NCBI RefSeq assembly: GCF_016937655.1
Contig: NZ_JAFHKL010000001.1
Span: forward strand, 682,001-746,000
Origin: Chromobacterium alkanivorans
GTDB lineage: Bacteria; Pseudomonadota; Gammaproteobacteria; Burkholderiales; Chromobacteriaceae
DNA: 64,000 nucleotides
Direction: 5' to 3'
Notes under the pieces: model-generated
Told to the model about the DNA's origin: nothing
What the model saw: only the letters and a program-made list of their open reading frames with translations
Databases searched by the model: none
Program-made: the position numbers and the translations under genes
In this document: positions 43,735 to 53,635 of the stretch, piece by piece
How positions within the stretch are numbered: the stretch's first letter is position 1
How the letters are laid out: each line of letters begins with the position of its first letter

Positions 43735-46700
43735 TTACACTTTCTCGACGTTGACCAGGAAGGACTTGAATTCCGGGGTCTGGGTGTTGGCGTCGCCGAC
43801 AAACGGCGTCAGCGTGTTGGCGCTGAAGCCTTTCTTGGCCACTCCTTCATAACCCCAGTGAATAGGAATCCCGATCTGGTGCACCGTCTTGCCGTTGACC
43901 TGCAGCGCGCGGATGCGCTTGGTCACCACCGCCTTGGCCTTGATGTAGCCGCGTTTGGACGACACTTTCACCGTGTCGCCGTGGGCGATGCCTTTCTCCT
44001 TGGCCAGCGCCTCGCCGATTTCCACGAACTGCTCCGGCTGGGCGATCGCGTTCAGCCGCGCGTGCTTGGTCCAGCCGTGGAAGTGCTCGGTCAGCCGGTA
44101 AGTGGTGGCCGCGTACGGGAAGGCGTCGTGCTTGCCCATCTGTTCGCGGTCCGACGCGAACACCCGCGCCGCCGGGTTGGACACCACCTTGGGATGCAGC
44201 GGGTTGGTGCCCAGCGGCGTTTCGAACGGCTCGTAGTGCTCGGGGAACGGGCCTTCGGCCATCTTGTCGAGCGCGAACAGCCGCCCCAGGCCCTCGGCCT
44301 GCATGATGAAGGGGCCCATGGCGCTGCCCGGCGGCTCGTCGGCCTTGAAGTCGGGCACGTCGATGCCGGTCCACTTCTCGCCGTTCCATTTGATCAGCGT
44401 CCGTTTCTTGTCCCACGGCGTGCCGTCCGGCTTACAGGAAGCGCGGTTGTACAGCACGCGGCGGTTGGCCGGCCACGCCCAGGCCCAGCCCAGGGTGTTG
44501 CCCAGCCCGGATGGGTCGCTGTTGTCGCGGCGCGCCATCTGGTTGCCGGCCTGGGTCCAGCTGCCGGCGAAGATCCAACAGCCGGACGCGGTGCTGCCGT
44601 CCGCCTGCATCAGGGCGAAGCCGGACAGCTGCTCGCCTTTCCTGGCCAGGAACTGGCCGGGGTTCTTCGGGTCCGGAATGTCCGCCAGCGCCTTGCCGTT
44701 GAGCTCCTTGGCCAGTTCTTCCGGCTTGGGCTCGTGCGGGTCGCCGTAAGCCCAGGACAGGCTCATGATGGCCTCGGCGTTCTTGCCGCCCTCCTTGGCG
44801 TACTGCGCCTTCAGTCGGGTGAAGATGCCGGCCAGGATTTCCGCGTCGGTGATGGCTTCGCCCGGCGCGTCCGCGCCTTTCCAGTGCCATTGCAGCCAGC
44901 GGCCGGAGTTGACCACCGCGCCGTCTTCCTCGGCGAAACAGGTGGTGGGCAGGCGGAACACCTCGGTCTGGATCTCCGCGGTCTTCACATCGTTCTGCTC
45001 GCCGTGGTTCTTCCAGAAAGTGGAGGTGTCGGTGGCCAGCGGGTCCATGATCACCAGGTACTTCAGCTTGGAGAGCGAGGACACCACCTTGTTCTTGTCC
45101 GGGAAGGCCAGCACCGGGTTGAAGCCCTGGCAGAAGTAGCCGTTGATCTTGCCCTGGTGCATCAGCTCGAAGTACTGCAGCACGTCGTAGCTCTTGTCCC
45201 ACTTGGGCAGCCAGTCGTAACCCCACTGGTTGTCGGCGGTGGCCTTGTCGCCCCACATCGCCTTCATCAGCGAGACGAAGAACTTGGGATAGTTCTGCCA
45301 GTAGTTCATCTGCCCGTCGGCCAGCGGCTTGCTGGTGTACTTGGCCAGATAGGCCTCCAGCGTGGGCTCCTTCTCCGACGGCATGTTCAGATAGCCCGGC
45401 AGGCTGGTGGACAGCAGGCCGATATCGGTCAGACCCTGGATGTTGGAGTGGCCGCGCAAGGCGTTGACCCCGCCGCCGGCCATGCCCATATTGCCCAGCA
45501 GCAGCTGAATCATCGCCATGGTGCGGATGTTCTGCGAACCGATGGAGTGTTGGGTCCAGCCCAGCGCGTACAGGAAGGAGGTGGTCTTGTCGTGGGCTCC
45601 GGTTTCCGCCAGGTATTCGCATACCTTGAGGAAGGCGTCCTTGGGCGTGCCGCACAGGGTTTCCACCATTTCCGGCGTGTAGCGGGCCACGTGCTCGCGC
45701 ATCAGATTGATCACGCAGCGCGGGTCGGACAGGGTGTCGTCGCGCTTGGCCATGCCCTTGTCGTCCAGCTGGTAGCTCCAGGTGGACTTGTCGTAGCTGT
45801 GCTTCTCCGCGTTGTAGCCGGAGAACAGGCCGTCGTCGAACTTGAAGTCCGGGTTCACCAATAGCGCGGCATTGGTGTAGGCCAGCGTGTATTCCTTATT
45901 GTACTTGCCGGTTTGCAGCAGGTAGCGGATCACGCCTGACAGGAACGCAATGTCCGTGCCGGTGCGGATGGGGGCGTAATAATCCGCCACCGAAGCCGTG
46001 CGGGTGAAGCGCGGATCGATGACGATCAGCTTCGCCTTGTTGCGGGTCTTGGCTTCAATCGCCCAGCGGAAACCCACCGGGTGCGCCTCGGCCGCATTGC
46101 CGCCCATGACGACAATGAGGTTGGCGTTCTTGATGTCGACCCAATGGTTCGTCATGGCACCGCGACCAAATGTTGGGGCAAGACTTGCCACCGTTGGTCC
46201 GTGTCATACACGCGCCTGGTTGTCGACCGCCAGCAGCCCCAGGCTGCGGGTGAATTTGTGGGTCAGCCAGCCGGCCTCGTTGCTGGACGCGGAAGCGGCC
46301 AGAAAGCCCGTGGTCAGCCAGCGGTTGACGGTGACGCCGTCCGCGTTCTTCTCGACGAAGTTGGCGTCGCGGTCGCGCTTCATGTGGGCGGCGATGCGCT
46401 CGAAGGCCTCGTCCCAGCTGATGCGTTTGTATTCGTTGGAGCCCGCTTCGCGCACTTCCGGGTAGCGCAGGCGGTTGGGGCTGTGGATGAAGTCGATCAG
46501 GCCGGCGCCCTTGGGACAGAGCGCGCCGCGATTGACCGGGTGGTCCGGATCGCCTTCAATGTGGAAAATATCGGCTTTGGCGTTCTTGGCGCCGTCGCCC
46601 AGGCTGTACATCAAGATGCCACAGCCCACCGAACAGTATGGACAGGTATTCCGGGTTTCCGTCGCGCGCATCAGTTTATAGCTACGCGTGTCGGCCAGCG

Positions 46701-46791
46701 CGGTCTCGGGCATGAAGCCCAGGGTCGCGATGGTGGTGCCTGCCATGCCGCCGGCGCAGAGCTTGAAAAACTGCCGTCTGCTGACTTGCAT
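43735..46791 (-). CDS. fdnG: Formate dehydrogenase alpha subunit, selenoprotein
   Basis: 1018 aa when the TGA at 46204-46206 is read as selenocysteine (Sec196, the same number as E. coli FdnG). The start at 46791 follows AAGGAG. It begins with a Tat signal (SRRQFFKLCAGG). The N-terminal 4Fe-4S motif is CPYCSVGCGILMY. The Sec sits in NQARV-U-HGPTVAS and binds the molybdenum of bis-MGD. The UGA is not a mutation: a SECIS hairpin follows and selA, selB and selC are all in the window. It oxidises formate to CO2 in the periplasm. Conventional gene finders will split it into two pieces. Confidence 0.97.
46164..46203 (-). promoter_or_regulatory. SECIS element of fdnG
   Basis: Directly 3' of the UGA. 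The outer stem GACCAA/TTGGTC (46194-46199 with 46164-46169) encloses an apical stem GGCA/TGCC with the loop AGTCT (46177-46189). The loop is about 21 nt from the UGA and contains a G-U pair of the type SelB recognises. Confidence 0.88.
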
Positions 46792-46899
46792 GGGTTTGTC
46801 TCCTTGGTATGAACCTGGCGCCCTTGACCCACCAAGGGCGCATTGCTCACTCACAGCGGAAAATCTATTATCGCCCTAGGTATCAATTAGTACAAACTA

Positions 46900-47742
46900 T
46901 TGCAGCCGATGACAGGCCAAAATTCTATGAAAAACGATGAAGCGCTGGAGCATGCGGCGCTTGAGCTCGACATTGTCGATTGCCGCGACGGCGGCGCCCA
47001 GGCCAGGCGGGACTGGGTGGCGGTGGAGACGCCGGTGGCGCTGGTGTACAACGGCCTGTCCCACGTGGTGATGATGGCCAGCCCGCAGGAGCTGGAAGAC
47101 TTCGCGCTCGGCTTCAGCCTGGCCGAGGGCATTGCCGCCCATCCGGGCGAAATCTACGGCGTCGACGTCCTCCCGGGCGAACGCGGTGTGGAAGTCCATA
47201 TCGAGCTGGCCTCGGCCCGCTTCATGGCCTTGAAGGAGCGCCGCCGCCAGCTGGCCGGGCGCACCGGCTGCGGCCTGTGCGGCGTGGAGCAGCTGGCGGA
47301 AATCCACCGGCCGCTGCCGCCCTTGCCGGTCACCCAAAGCTTCAGCCTGGACGCGCTGGCCCGTGCCCTGCCGGCCTTGCAGCAAGCGCAAAGCCTGTCC
47401 CAGGCCACCGCCTGCGCCCATGCCGCCGGCTGGGTGACGCCGCAGGGCGAACTTTTGCACCTCAGCGAAGACGTGGGCCGCCACGTGGCCCTGGACAAGC
47501 TGATCGGCGCGCGCGCGCGCCAGGGCTGGCGCGACGGCGCCGCCGTGGTCACCAGCCGCGCCAGCTATGAAATGGCGCAGAAGGCCGCCGCCGCCGGCAT
47601 CGAGATATTGATAGCGATGTCCGCGCCCACCTCGCTGGCGGTGGAGATGGCCGCGTGCTACGGCCTGACCCTGATCGGCTTCGCCGGCCGCGGCCGCGCC
47701 AATCTGTATAGCTGTCCCGAACGTTTGCGCATGAAATCTTAA
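46900..47742 (+). CDS. fdhD: Sulfurtransferase FdhD
   Basis: 280 aa, divergent from fdnG with a 108-bp shared promoter region. It transfers sulfur from IscS to the bis-MGD cofactor of formate dehydrogenase, which is required for activity. The conserved cysteines are in [12 protein letters not shown] (near residues 121-126). [14 protein letters not shown] and [12 protein letters not shown] are further signatures. An in-frame ATG at 46924 is an alternative start. Confidence 0.95.
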   Translation: MQPMTGQNSMKNDEALEHAALELDIVDCRDGGAQARRDWVAVETPVALVYNGLSHVVMMASPQELEDFALGFSLAEGIAAHPGEIYGVDVLPGERGVEVHIELASARFMALKERRRQLAGRTGCGLCGVEQLAEIHRPLPPLPVTQSFSLDALARALPALQQAQSLSQATACAHAAGWVTPQGELLHLSEDVGRHVALDKLIGARARQGWRDGAAVVTSRASYEMAQKAAAAGIEILIAMSAPTSLAVEMAACYGLTLIGFAGRGRANLYSCPERLRMKS

Positions 47743-47884
47743 AGAGCATCCTTACGATCTCGCGAGCTAAGGCGAGACAAGGCGAAAACAGCTGAGAAAG
47801 CGCAATGTACAGGTGGTGCATGAGCATTTCGAAGTTGGTTTCAACGCGGTATCGCCGACGCGTAGCAGATCGTAAATCGGGATT
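47743..47884. repeat. MITE-like dispersed repeat, copy 2
   Basis: About 142 bp, starting one base after the fdhD stop. It shares with copy 1 (14640-14792) the runs ACGATCTCGCGAGCTA, GCGAGACAAGGCGAAAAC, GCATTTCGA, CGCCGACGCG and GATCGTAAA. Only the inner 8 bp of its terminal repeats (TTACGATC) still pair, so it is older or decayed. Confidence 0.7.
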
Positions 47885-48098
47885 TAAGGAAACAATCTGC
47901 CGGCAAACGGCATGGCTGCTACGGATTGATGCCAGGACGCGGCGCAAGCGCGGCAGCTTGCGCCGCGCTGCGCCGGCCGGGGCCGGCAGCGGGTTTTGCG
48001 ATGCAGCATCGGCGGTGAATTCCGTCTTGCAATTCTTGGCAAGTTGGGGTCAGAATCGAAGCTCGACATTTCAACCCTTTCGAATATAAGAAACAAGC
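47885..48098 (+). promoter_or_regulatory. lysC leader region with a 9-bp hairpin
   Basis: 214 bp without a gene. It contains GGCGCAAGC (47941-47949) and GCTTGCGCC (47956-47964), a perfect stem with a 6-nt loop, then a GC-rich stretch. No T-run follows the stem. The conserved elements of a lysine riboswitch are not recognisable. Confidence 0.4.
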
Positions 48099-49325
48099 AT
48101 GGCACTCATCGTACAAAAGTACGGCGGCACTTCGGTTGGAACCACCGAACGGATCAAGAACGTTGCCCGCCGTGTCGCCAAGTGGAAGTCGCAGGGACAT
48201 GATGTCGTGGTGGTGGTGTCCGCCATGAGCGGCGAAACCAACCGCCTCATCGCCCTGGCAAAGGAGATTCAGGACTATCCGGACCCGCGCGAGCTGGACG
48301 TGGTGGTGTCCACCGGCGAGCAAGTCACCATCGGCCTGCTGGCCATGGCGCTGAAGGAAATCGGCGTGCCGGCCAAGAGCTACTGCGGCTGGCAGGTGAA
48401 GCTGGTCACCGACAACGCCCACACCAAGGCCCGCATTCAAGATATCGACGACGCCGCGATGCGTTCCGACCTCAATGAAGGCCGCGTCGTCATCGTCGCC
48501 GGTTTCCAGGGCGTGGACGAGGACGGCGACATCACCACGCTGGGCCGCGGCGGCTCGGACACCTCCGCCGTGGCGCTGGCCGCCGCGCTGAAGGCCGACG
48601 AATGCCAGATCTACACCGACGTGGACGGCGTGTACACCACCGATCCGCGCGTGGTGCCGGAGGCGCGTCGCCTGAAGACCGTCACTTTCGAGGAGATGAT
48701 CGAAATGGCGTCCTTGGGCTCCAAGGTGCTGCAGATCCGCTCGGTGGAGTTCGCCGGCAAGTACAAGGTTCGTTTGCGCGTGCTCTCCAGCTTCGAAGAC
48801 GAAGGCGAAGGCACCCTGATTACGTATGAGGAAGATGAAAGCATGGAAAAGGCCGTTGTCGCAGGCATCGCATTTGACCGTAACGAAGCGCGCATCAACG
48901 TCAAGGGCGTGCCGGACAAGCCTGGCATCGCCTACCAGATTCTGGGGCCGATCGCCGATGCCAATATCGAAGTGGACATGATCATCCAGAACGTGGGCGA
49001 AAACGGCGCGACCGATTTCTCCTTCACCGTGCCGCGCGGCGAATTCCAGCGCGCGCTGACCATTCTGCGCGAAGTGCAGACCCATATCGGCGCCGCCAAG
49101 ATCGACGCCGACGACAAGGTGGCCAAGATCTCCATCGTGGGCGTGGGCATGCGTTCGCACTGCGGCATCGCCTCCACCATGTTCCGCACCCTGGCGGAAG
49201 AGGGCATCAACATCCAGATGATCTCTACCTCGGAAATCAAGGTGTCGGTGCTGCTGGACGAGAAGTACCTGGAACTGGCGGTTCGCGTTTTGCATAAAGT
49301 TTTCGGACTGGACCAGCCGGCGTAA
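48099..49325 (+). CDS. lysC: Aspartokinase
   Basis: 408 aa, the monofunctional class found in Betaproteobacteria. It phosphorylates aspartate at the head of the lysine, threonine and methionine pathways. The kinase domain starts MALIVQKYGGTSVG and holds GRGGSDTSAVALAA and the YTDVDGVYTTDPR block. Two ACT domains follow from about residue 265 (VPDKPGIAYQILGPI and VGVGMRSHCGIASTMFRTL), the site of feedback inhibition by lysine and threonine. Three tRNA genes follow within 65 bp. Confidence 0.97.
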   Translation: MALIVQKYGGTSVGTTERIKNVARRVAKWKSQGHDVVVVVSAMSGETNRLIALAKEIQDYPDPRELDVVVSTGEQVTIGLLAMALKEIGVPAKSYCGWQVKLVTDNAHTKARIQDIDDAAMRSDLNEGRVVIVAGFQGVDEDGDITTLGRGGSDTSAVALAAALKADECQIYTDVDGVYTTDPRVVPEARRLKTVTFEEMIEMASLGSKVLQIRSVEFAGKYKVRLRVLSSFEDEGEGTLITYEEDESMEKAVVAGIAFDRNEARINVKGVPDKPGIAYQILGPIADANIEVDMIIQNVGENGATDFSFTVPRGEFQRALTILREVQTHIGAAKIDADDKVAKISIVGVGMRSHCGIASTMFRTLAEEGINIQMISTSEIKVSVLLDEKYLELAVRVLHKVFGLDQPA

Positions 49326-49386
49326 ATAATTTCGGATTCACGCTTGACAGGGGGCGCAGCGCTAATTAATATGGCGCTCTCTGAAC

Positions 49387-49480
49387 GGAGAAATGGCCGA
49401 GTGGTCGAAGGCACTTCCCTGCTAAGGAAGCATACGGGCTTAAACCTGTATCGAGGGTTCGAATCCCTCTTTCTCCGCCA
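49387..49480 (+). tRNA. tRNA-Ser (anticodon GCU)
   Basis: 94 nt with encoded CCA, acceptor GGAGAAA/TTTCTCC, anticodon GCT in CCTGCTAAG, and a long variable arm as expected for tRNA-Ser. Confidence 0.96.
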
Positions 49481-49486
49481 GTCAGC

Positions 49487-49563
49487 GCACCCGTAGCTCA
49501 GTTGGATAGAGTATCTGGCTACGAACCAGAGGGTCGGGCGTTCGAATCGCTCCGGGTGCGCCA
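49487..49563 (+). tRNA. tRNA-Arg (anticodon ACG)
   Basis: 77 nt with encoded CCA, acceptor GCACCCG/CGGGTGC, anticodon ACG in GGCTACGAACC, T-loop TTCGAAT. Confidence 0.96.
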
Positions 49564-49569
49564 CTTGCT

Positions 49570-49644
49570 GTCCCTATAGTTTAGCGGTTAGAACACCGCC
49601 CTTTCACGGCGGTAGCCGGGGTTCGATTCCCCGTGGGGACGCCA
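49570..49644 (+). tRNA. tRNA-Glu (anticodon UUC)
   Basis: 75 nt, acceptor GTCCCTA with GGGGAC on the 3' side, anticodon TTC in CCTTTCACG, T-arm GGGGTTCGATTCCCC, encoded CCA. Confidence 0.95.
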
Positions 49645-49651
49645 GATTCAG

Positions 49652-49682
49652 AAAAGCCCATCGCGCAAGCGGTGGGCTTTTT
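49652..49682 (+). terminator. Terminator after the tRNA cluster
   Basis: AAAGCCCA (49653-49660) pairs with TGGGCTTT (49673-49680), with an internal CGC...GCG element, and a T-run. It is probably bidirectional. Confidence 0.85.
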
Positions 49683-49715
49683 GCGTTGCCGCGGCGCAAG
49701 GCCGCGCTCAAGCGC

Positions 49716-50675
49716 TTAGCTTTTGGCGGGCCGCGTAAAACACTGCTCCACCACCTGTTCGCCCCAACGCGCTCCCGCGCGCTCCTCGCTCAAGACAAAG
49801 CCGAAAGCCTCGTACAAGTGCCGCGCCGCCAGCAAGCCCTGAAAGGTCCACAGCCGGACGGCGAAGCGCTGCTGATCGCAAAACGCCATCGCCTGTTCCA
49901 TCATGCGCCGGCCCAGGCCGCTGCCGCGCGCCTCCTCGTCCAGGATGAACCAGCGCAGCTGCGCCTGCCCCGGCGCGTCCGGCTCCGCCGCAATCACCAG
50001 CGAACCGATAACGCGGCCATCGCGGATGGCCAGCCACAGCTGATTGCCGGGCTGGCTCAGGCGGCCGAGGAAATCGGCCAGGCCGGTGGCCACCTGCCGT
50101 TCGAAGAAAGCGCCGAAGCCGGCGTGGGCGTGGTAATAGCGCGCATGCATGGAGACAATGCAGCCCAGCGCGCCGCTGCGGTAACCGGTTTCAATGGCGA
50201 TGGGGGCCGCGGCCGGCGGGGCGTGTTCGGCGTGTCTGGCTTCCAGCGCCGCCGCATAGCAATCCAGGCCCTGTTCCACTTGCCGCTGCTGTTCCGCCGA
50301 AAGATGGAGGAGGGCGGCGCCCACCTGGCCGCGGCCGTAATCCTGCAACTGCGCGAACAGCCGCTGGCCGGACGGGCTCAAGGCCAGCAGCTTGGCCCGG
50401 CCGTCGCTGGGGCTGGCCTGCTCCAGCAGTTCGCCGCCCTGCGTCAGCTTGCGCACCAGCCGGCTGACCGTGGATTTTTCCAGCTGCAGCTTGTCCGCCA
50501 GCTGGCTGGCGGACAAGCTGCCGGCCAGGCCGATCTCCACCACCGCGTGCACGGCGGAAGCGGAGTGCCGGCTCATGGCCAGGGTGCTGCGCATGAAGCC
50601 CAGTTCGCGCACGATGCGCCGCGACGCGGAGCGGATCTGGTCGATGACAAGCTGCTGCGGCTGGGTGGGGTTCAT
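49716..50675 (-). CDS. MarR-GNAT fusion regulator/acetyltransferase
   Basis: 319 aa from the ATG at 50675 with a CAGGAGAG site. Residues about 10-145 form a MarR-type winged helix (LSASQLADKLQLEKSTVSRLVRKL). Residues about 165-315 form a GNAT N-acetyltransferase with the acetyl-CoA loop (EEARGSGLGRRMM) and LYEAFGFVLSEE. Such fusions often regulate neighbouring genes and acetylate a small molecule. It lies 79 bp downstream of a TonB-dependent receptor gene on the same strand; its substrate is unknown. Confidence 0.88.
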   Translation of the reverse strand: MNPTQPQQLVIDQIRSASRRIVRELGFMRSTLAMSRHSASAVHAVVEIGLAGSLSASQLADKLQLEKSTVSRLVRKLTQGGELLEQASPSDGRAKLLALSPSGQRLFAQLQDYGRGQVGAALLHLSAEQQRQVEQGLDCYAAALEARHAEHAPPAAAPIAIETGYRSGALGCIVSMHARYYHAHAGFGAFFERQVATGLADFLGRLSQPGNQLWLAIRDGRVIGSLVIAAEPDAPGQAQLRWFILDEEARGSGLGRRMMEQAMAFCDQQRFAVRLWTFQGLLAARHLYEAFGFVLSEERAGARWGEQVVEQCFTRPAKS

Positions 50676-50696
50676 GCGCGCTCTCCTGTGGTGGTA

Positions 50697-50721
50697 GTTG
50701 TAAGATACAACCATATGGTTG
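50697..50721. promoter_or_regulatory. Overlapping palindromes, likely MarR operator
   Basis: GTTGTA-AGA-TACAAC (50697-50711) overlaps CAACCATATGGTTG (50708-50721), a perfect 14-bp palindrome, 22 bp upstream of the marR-GNAT start. Position and symmetry fit autoregulation by the adjacent MarR protein. Confidence 0.65.
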
Positions 50722-50754
50722 CCAATCACAACTAATAGCGAGCGCGCCAGCCGT

Positions 50755-53433
50755 TCAGAACTTGTGGTTCAACTCCACCCACCATTGGCGGCCGTAGGGC
50801 AGATAGCTGCCCACCGGGTAGTAGGGCCAGCCGCTGGTGTCGTCGCGCTTGATGGTGTCCAGCACATTGTTGACGATGAGCCCCACGGAAGTCTGCTTGT
50901 TCCACTGGTACTGGGTGCTGAAATTGGCCAGCACCGTGGGCGTCAAATTGCCGGAGCCGTTGGCTTTGGGGATCTTGCCGTAGCGGGTCAGCAGCACGGT
51001 GGACGACCACGGGCCGATGTCCCAGGTCAGGCTGGTGTCCAGCTTGTCCGGCCAATCGGTGTTTTCCGGGTCGTTCAACATATTCTTTTCCGCGTCGCCG
51101 GCAAACTGCTGGTAAGTGTGCTTCAACACCTTGGTGTAATTGGCCTTCAGCAGGAAGCCGCCCCAGTTGGCGGTTCTCCAGCGCAGCTTGCCGGCGATGT
51201 CGAAACCGCTGGTGCGCTCGCTGGCGGCATTGATCGGGTTGACCACGATCTGCTTGATCGCGCCTGGGTTGATCAAGGCATCGGCCGGATTGCGCTGCAC
51301 TCGGCGCAGCGTGTCCTGGCACAGCTGGGACGACGCGTCCAGCATGCCGGCGCGGCACAGCGCCTCGTCGCGCAACAGTTTGTCGCCGCTCAGGTCGGTG
51401 ACCAGATCGTTGATGGCGATGTCCCAGTAATCCACTGAAATATCCGCGCTGCTGCTGGGCGACCACACAAAGCCGAAGCCGTAGGATTTGCCATTTTCCG
51501 GTTTCAGTTCGGCGTTGCCGTTCTTCACGTAATCCGCGCCCGGCGACATGCTCTTATAGTCGCAGCTGGCCAGCGGCTGGCCGGCCTGGGCGCAACGCCA
51601 GTAATCGGTGCTGGACGAGTAATAACCGCGGCTCTGGGTCAGGAACAGGTAATTCATGTCCGGCGCGCGGAAGCTGGTGGCGTAACTGCCGCGCAGCAGC
51701 AGCGTGTTCAGCGGCCGGAATTCCAGGCCGGCGCCGTAAGTGAACTTGCCGGCGCTGCTGTCCGGCAGCTGGTAGCGGTCGTAGCGGCCGGACAGGGTCA
51801 GGTTCAGTTGCTTGAACACCGGGATGTACAGCTCGCCGCCCGCCGCCTGGCGCGAGCGGGTGCCGCCGGCGTGTGCGGCCGGCGAGGTATTGTAGAAAGC
51901 GCCCTGATTGATCAGCGGGTCCGGATCGTTGCTGAAGCCCTGGCTGCCCCATTCCAGCGTGCCGGCCAGCTTCACCGCGCCGGCCGGCAGCTTGAACAAC
52001 TCGCCGCTGCCGCTCAGGCTCAGCGCCTGCAGCCAGGACTTGTTCTGGCTCACCGAGCGCCCGGCGATGCTGTCGAACTCCGCCTGGCTCAGCCGGCGGT
52101 TGAACGGCCCGGACGACGGCGCGTAAATCGGCACCCCCTTGGCGTCCACGCCCTGCTGCTGGCCCAGGAAAAAGCTGTCCGCATTGGCCAGCAGCCGCGG
52201 CGCGATGTTCTGGCTGGTGTAGATAGACGCGTTGTAGGCGGCTTCGTAACTCCAGCTGCTGTCCGGCACCGCGCCGCGCAGGCCGAAGGTCAGGTTGGCC
52301 GCCACATCGTCCCATTTGCGGTTGTAACGGCTGGCGCCGCCCATCTCCTCCGGCGACAGCAGCCGGCTCCAGGCCTCGTAGCGGCCGCTGTTCTGGTTGA
52401 GGAAATAGCCGCCGTTGCCGCCGGCCGAGGTCCAGCTGGGGCCGCGGGTATTGTTCTCGCTGTGGTTGAAGGCCAGCAGCGCGTCGCCAAACAGCTCCAG
52501 ATGATCGTTAAGCGCGTAATTCAGGCTCAGATAGCCGTTCTGACTCTGGTTGGCGGTCTGCACCGTCCAGTACGAGGCCTTGGCCAGCGGGCTGGCGCAA
52601 ACATTGGTCTTGCTGGTGCGGTAGGCGCGCACGCTGCCGGCGTACAAGCCGCCCAGCTCGCCGCAAGCCGCGCCGGGATCGATGAACTTGCCGGTCTTCA
52701 CATCCTTCTGCGACCACACCGTGGTGGGCGCCGCGCCGTTGACGGTGTTGTCCGCCATGAAGCCGCGCTGGCGCGACCAGATCGGGTTGCGTTGGCTCAA
52801 TTCCAGCGCGTAGACCAGGTTCAGCTTGTCCCAGCTCTTGCCGCCGCTCAGTTGCAGGCGCAGGTTTTCGCCGCCGTGATGCTCGCTGGCGCCGGCCTTG
52901 ACGTTGACCGTAACGCCGTCGGCCTTCTTCTTCAGAATCACATTGACCACGCCGGCGATGGCGTCGGAGCCGTAAATCGCCGACGCGCCGCCGTTGAGCA
53001 CCTCGATGCGCTCAATCATCGCCGCCGGGATATTGGCCAGATTGACGAAGTTGACCGAGCCCTCGTAAGCCACCGGGTAATCGGCGATGCGGCGGCCGTT
53101 GAGCAAGGTCAGCGTGTGGTTGGGCCCCAGCCCGCGCAGGCTGATGGCGTTGGCGGCCGGGGTGAAGGTATTGCCAAAGTCCGCGCCCTGGGTGAAGCCG
53201 GTGTTCTGCGCCAGATTGTTCAGCGCGTCGTAGACATTGGTGTAGCCCTGTTTTTCGATATCGGCGCCGGTCAGCACCGTGACCCCGGTGGCGCCCTCCT
53301 TGCCGGCGCGAGCAATGCGCGAACCGGTGACGGTGACGCTGTCCAGCGTGTTGCCGCTGTCGGCCAGCGCCGGCAAGGCTTGCCCTGCCAAGGCCAGCGC
53401 CAGCGCGGAGAGAGTGAAATGTGGATATGCCAT
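50755..53433 (-). CDS. TonB-dependent outer-membrane receptor
   Basis: 892 aa. It has a signal peptide ending near ALA, a TonB box-like VTVTGSR, and a plug domain (residues about 50-165, with NLAQNTGF, ISLRGLGPNHTLTLLNGRRIADYP, VEVLNGGASAIYGSDAIAGVVNVILKK). A 22-strand barrel follows, with a typical end (WWVELNHKF). Iron siderophore uptake is likely because it flanks a siderophore NRPS across the CRISPR locus and has a Fur-like box upstream. The ligand cannot be read from the sequence. Confidence 0.92.
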   Translation of the reverse strand: MAYPHFTLSALALALAGQALPALADSGNTLDSVTVTGSRIARAGKEGATGVTVLTGADIEKQGYTNVYDALNNLAQNTGFTQGADFGNTFTPAANAISLRGLGPNHTLTLLNGRRIADYPVAYEGSVNFVNLANIPAAMIERIEVLNGGASAIYGSDAIAGVVNVILKKKADGVTVNVKAGASEHHGGENLRLQLSGGKSWDKLNLVYALELSQRNPIWSRQRGFMADNTVNGAAPTTVWSQKDVKTGKFIDPGAACGELGGLYAGSVRAYRTSKTNVCASPLAKASYWTVQTANQSQNGYLSLNYALNDHLELFGDALLAFNHSENNTRGPSWTSAGGNGGYFLNQNSGRYEAWSRLLSPEEMGGASRYNRKWDDVAANLTFGLRGAVPDSSWSYEAAYNASIYTSQNIAPRLLANADSFFLGQQQGVDAKGVPIYAPSSGPFNRRLSQAEFDSIAGRSVSQNKSWLQALSLSGSGELFKLPAGAVKLAGTLEWGSQGFSNDPDPLINQGAFYNTSPAAHAGGTRSRQAAGGELYIPVFKQLNLTLSGRYDRYQLPDSSAGKFTYGAGLEFRPLNTLLLRGSYATSFRAPDMNYLFLTQSRGYYSSSTDYWRCAQAGQPLASCDYKSMSPGADYVKNGNAELKPENGKSYGFGFVWSPSSSADISVDYWDIAINDLVTDLSGDKLLRDEALCRAGMLDASSQLCQDTLRRVQRNPADALINPGAIKQIVVNPINAASERTSGFDIAGKLRWRTANWGGFLLKANYTKVLKHTYQQFAGDAEKNMLNDPENTDWPDKLDTSLTWDIGPWSSTVLLTRYGKIPKANGSGNLTPTVLANFSTQYQWNKQTSVGLIVNNVLDTIKRDDTSGWPYYPVGSYLPYGRQWWVELNHKF

Positions 53434-53526
53434 CGCGGAACGCCGGCTGAGCCGGCCCTTTCTTGATTTTGGAAAACAAAATCTAGCACGATTGCATATA
53501 TGTTAAAAATCTGGAAAATTAGATTG

Positions 53527-53545
53527 TTATTCAAATTGAGAATAA
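53527..53545. promoter_or_regulatory. Candidate Fur-type box upstream of the TonB receptor
   Basis: TTATTC-AAATTGA-GAATAA forms a perfect 6-7-6 inverted repeat, part of the AT-rich stretch 53460-53555, followed by TGAGAATAATG that resembles a Fur half-site. It lies about 95 bp before the receptor start. Confidence 0.5.
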
Positions 53546-53635
53546 TGTGATTGGAAGGATTGCGGGGGAGGGATTTGGGGGGAGGGTGCGGGGCTATGAG
53601 GACAGCGGGTGCAGCTGTCGCGGGCTTGCGTCGGC

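Noticed and set aside
46191-46206. Frameshift or nonsense mutation splitting fdnG
   Set aside because: The frame is continuous through a single TGA at the Sec196 position with a SECIS behind it.
43735-46791. Cytosolic NAD-linked formate dehydrogenase
   Set aside because: The Tat signal, the fdoH/fdoI partners and FdhE point to the periplasmic quinone-linked enzyme.
47885-48098. Lysine riboswitch upstream of lysC
   Set aside because: Only one hairpin is clear; the conserved five-helix core of the L box is not recognisable.
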